Assembly: GCA_031290635.1 (NCBI GenBank)
Contig: JAITNE010000189.1
Coordinates: forward strand, 1-8,179
Source: Tannerella sp.
GTDB lineage: Bacteria; Bacteroidota; Bacteroidia; Bacteroidales; Tannerellaceae
Length of the DNA stretch: 8,179 nt
Direction: 5' to 3'
The position numbers and the translations under genes are program-made. Below are positions 6,818-8,179 of the stretch, piece by piece. The notes beneath the pieces were generated by a model. The model searched no databases and was not told where the DNA came from. It saw only the letters and a list, made by a program, of their open reading frames with translations. How positions within the stretch are numbered: the first letter of the stretch is position 1; every line of letters starts with the position of its first letter.

Positions 6818-6929
6818 TTTTTTTTTGAAAAAGCGGTAAAGGCGAAGTTTTTTTTGTCCTCCGGAGATGTTTTTTTATCCTCTGTCGAAAAAAAAAAATC
6901 GCTTTTTATGCTTGTAATTCAAATTTTTT
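6818..6929. promoter_or_regulatory. Clustered A/T homopolymer tracts between divergent promoters
   Basis: Runs of T9 (6818-6826), T8 (6848-6855), T7 (6870-6876), A11 (6888-6898), T5 (6903-6907) and T6 (6924-6929) fill the gap between the two divergent -7 boxes. Their centres are mostly about 20-30 bp apart. Two segments 22 bp apart are imperfect direct repeats: GAAG-T8-GTCCTC at 6845 and GATG-T7-ATCCTC at 6867. Such tracts can bend DNA, exclude nucleoid proteins or act as UP-like elements. This role is inferred from composition only. Confidence 0.5.
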
Positions 6930-6940
6930 CTCTATTTTTG
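6911..6940 (+). promoter_or_regulatory. Bacteroides-type promoter for the oxidoreductase gene
   Basis: The -7 box TATTTTTG at 6933-6940 matches TAnnTTTG. CTTG at 6911-6914, 18 bp upstream, is a near match to the -33 TTTG element. Transcription would begin at about 6945, leaving a leader of roughly 50 nt before the ATG at 6998. This placement supports 6998 as the true start rather than the in-frame ATG at 6767 that lies upstream of the promoter. Confidence 0.62.
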
Positions 6941-6997
6941 CAGCGTCTTAGGTCATACCGAAATGGGAGTGACGAGACATCGTTGTGCAATAAAGGC

Positions 6998-8014
6998 ATG
7001 AAAATCAATAGATTTGCAATAGTTGGAGGAGGTCATATAGGCAAACGTCATGCCGAAATGATATGCCGCGAAAAAGGAGCTGAACTTGTCGCATTCTGCG
7101 ACGTCAAACCCTTGTCAGAGCTTGGTTTGGATGATTACAAGGCGCTTTTCTTCGATAGTTTTGATAAACTGCTCCACAGCAACACCCCCTTAGATGTTAT
7201 AAGTATATGTACGCCGAACGGACTTCATGCTCAAATGGCTATCAAAGCCGTCGAAGCCGGTTTCCACGTGATAGTAGAGAAACCTTTGGCGCTGACGGTC
7301 AGCGACGCCGAAAAAGTCGCTTTCGCCGGACTGAAACACCAAAAACAGATATTCTGCGTAATGCAAAACCGCTACTCGCCACCCTCCGTCTGGATTAAGG
7401 AAGTGATTGATTCCGGTCAACTCGGCAAGATTTACATGGTTCAACTCAACTGCTACTGGAATCGCGACCATCGATACTACCAATCCGGCGGCTGGCACGG
7501 TACAAAAGACCTCGATGGAGGCACTCTTTTCACACAATTCTCTCATTTCGTAGATATTATGTATTGGCTATTTGGCGACATAACAGATATTTCGGCGCGT
7601 TTCGCTGATTTCAACCACTCCGAACTGACCGACTTTGAAGATTCGGGCATAGTAAATTTTCGTTTTGTGGACGGTGGCGGCATAGGTTCGCTGTCCTATT
7701 CTACCTCAGTCTGGGACTGCAACCTCGAAAGCAGCATGACAATTGTCGCCGAAAACGGCAGTGTCCGCATTGGCGGACAATATATGGACAAGGTCGAATA
7801 CTGCCACATCAAGAACTACGAAATGCCCGCGCTGCAACCCACTAACCCCGGCAACGACTATGGCTCATATAAAGGCTCTGCTCAAAACCATCATTACGTC
7901 ATCCGCAATGTAGTAAGCGTGTTGTCCGACGACCATTCCGCCTCAATAACAACAAACGTCCTCGAAGGCATGAAAGTTGTCGATATCATTCAACGCATTT
8001 ATGCACAAAAATAA
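6998..8014 (+). CDS. Gfo/Idh/MocA family oxidoreductase, WbpB/WlbA-like UDP-sugar 3-dehydrogenase
   Basis: This 338-aa NAD(P)-dependent dehydrogenase has an N-terminal Rossmann domain with GGGHIG at 10-15, CTPNGLHAQM at 71-80 and the family EKP motif at 94-96 (K95). The C-terminal Gfo/Idh/MocA alpha/beta domain carries YWNRDHRYY (153-161), GGWHGT (164-169) and DLDGGTLFTQFSHFVD (171-186), with H183 as the likely catalytic histidine. The region around 147-190 resembles enzymes that oxidise C3 of UDP-N-acetylglucosaminuronate in LPS O-antigen synthesis, so a nucleotide-sugar substrate is favoured but not proven. The open frame extends 77 codons upstream to 6767. I choose 6998 because the Rossmann motif begins there, AAAGG precedes the ATG, and the promoter box (6933-6940) lies inside the extension. 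Its stop is 6 nt before the next gene, indicating an operon. The usual partners (DegT-type aminotransferase, acetyltransferase) are not seen in this window. Confidence 0.9.
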   Translation: MKINRFAIVGGGHIGKRHAEMICREKGAELVAFCDVKPLSELGLDDYKALFFDSFDKLLHSNTPLDVISICTPNGLHAQMAIKAVEAGFHVIVEKPLALTVSDAEKVAFAGLKHQKQIFCVMQNRYSPPSVWIKEVIDSGQLGKIYMVQLNCYWNRDHRYYQSGGWHGTKDLDGGTLFTQFSHFVDIMYWLFGDITDISARFADFNHSELTDFEDSGIVNFRFVDGGGIGSLSYSTSVWDCNLESSMTIVAENGSVRIGGQYMDKVEYCHIKNYEMPALQPTNPGNDYGSYKGSAQNHHYVIRNVVSVLSDDHSASITTNVLEGMKVVDIIQRIYAQK

Positions 8015-8020
8015 GAACAC

Positions 8021-8179
8021 ATGAGAAGTCAGGAAGTCAAAGATTACATTCGCGAGCGAGCGTCGATGTTTTGGTACTCGCCCGAAGACAAGACCGAAAC
8101 CGTTACCGACGAACTCCTTGTCGAAACCATCCTCAACTATGGCTCTATGGATGATGTGCGTCAACTATTACAAATAGTT
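8021..8179 (+). CDS. Unidentified protein, 5' part only, runs off the window
   Basis: An ATG at 8021-8023, 6 nt after the oxidoreductase stop codon, opens a frame that stays open for 53 codons to the window end. The visible residues begin MRSQEVKDYIRERASMFW and include TDELLVETILNYGSMDDVRQL, a charged, helix-rich sequence with no signal peptide or membrane segment. I do not assign a function. From memory, short Bacteroidales proteins of this type sometimes precede AbiEii/AbiGii-like nucleotidyltransferase genes. That is a weak recollection which the window cannot test. Tight spacing suggests it is translated from the same mRNA as the oxidoreductase. Confidence 0.7.
   Translation, partial: MRSQEVKDYIRERASMFWYSPEDKTETVTDELLVETILNYGSMDDVRQLLQIV

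Noticed and set aside
6767..6997. 77-codon N-terminal extension of the oxidoreductase
   Set aside because: It overlaps the GH2 start codon region and both promoters, translates homopolymer tracts into low-complexity sequence, and precedes the normal Rossmann-fold start at 6998.

Overview
The window reads as chromosomal DNA from a member of the Bacteroidota, most likely the order Bacteroidales. The evidence is the promoter boxes of the Bacteroides type (TAnnTTTG) in front of all three transcription units, a large GT-C type membrane protein of the DUF2723/TMEM260 family paired with a short NodB-type deacetylase, an exported GH2 glycosidase typical of gut Bacteroidales, and intergenic DNA full of small hairpin repeats. 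No rRNA, tRNA, transposase, phage gene or cas gene is visible. I cannot name genus or species from the sequence.

Layout. Positions 1-206 are non-coding and repetitive: three small hairpin palindromes and a 45-bp sequence present twice. Positions 209-4099 hold a leftward two-gene operon, a 1088-aa membrane glycosyltransferase-like protein (833-4099) followed after 6 nt by a 205-aa polysaccharide deacetylase (209-826), with a promoter box at 4201-4208. Positions 4100-4960 have no convincing gene. They contain the operon leader and promoter, then a mosaic of repeats: two copies of a roughly 76-bp hairpin-bearing block on either side of a 21-bp minisatellite of nearly ten units, and then the terminator and 3' untranslated region of the next gene. 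Positions 4961-6781 encode a secreted GH2 glycoside hydrolase, also leftward. The A/T-tract-rich gap 6782-6997 carries divergent promoters. Positions 6998-8014 encode a rightward Gfo/Idh/MocA dehydrogenase resembling the WbpB/WlbA UDP-sugar 3-oxidases. It is followed after 6 nt by the start of an unidentified gene that runs off the window.

How the genes work together. The common theme is carbohydrate and cell-envelope metabolism. The DUF2723 protein probably moves sugar from a lipid carrier onto a protein or glycan on the far side of the inner membrane, and the co-transcribed deacetylase may trim an N- or O-acetyl group in the same pathway; this link is inferred from operon structure only. 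The GH2 enzyme is exported and probably acts on a glycan in the periplasm or beyond. The oxidoreductase probably acts on a nucleotide sugar, but no partner gene (aminotransferase, acetyltransferase) is in view. The genes look ordinary for the group. The most unusual material is the intergenic repeat DNA at 1-206 and 4300-4830.
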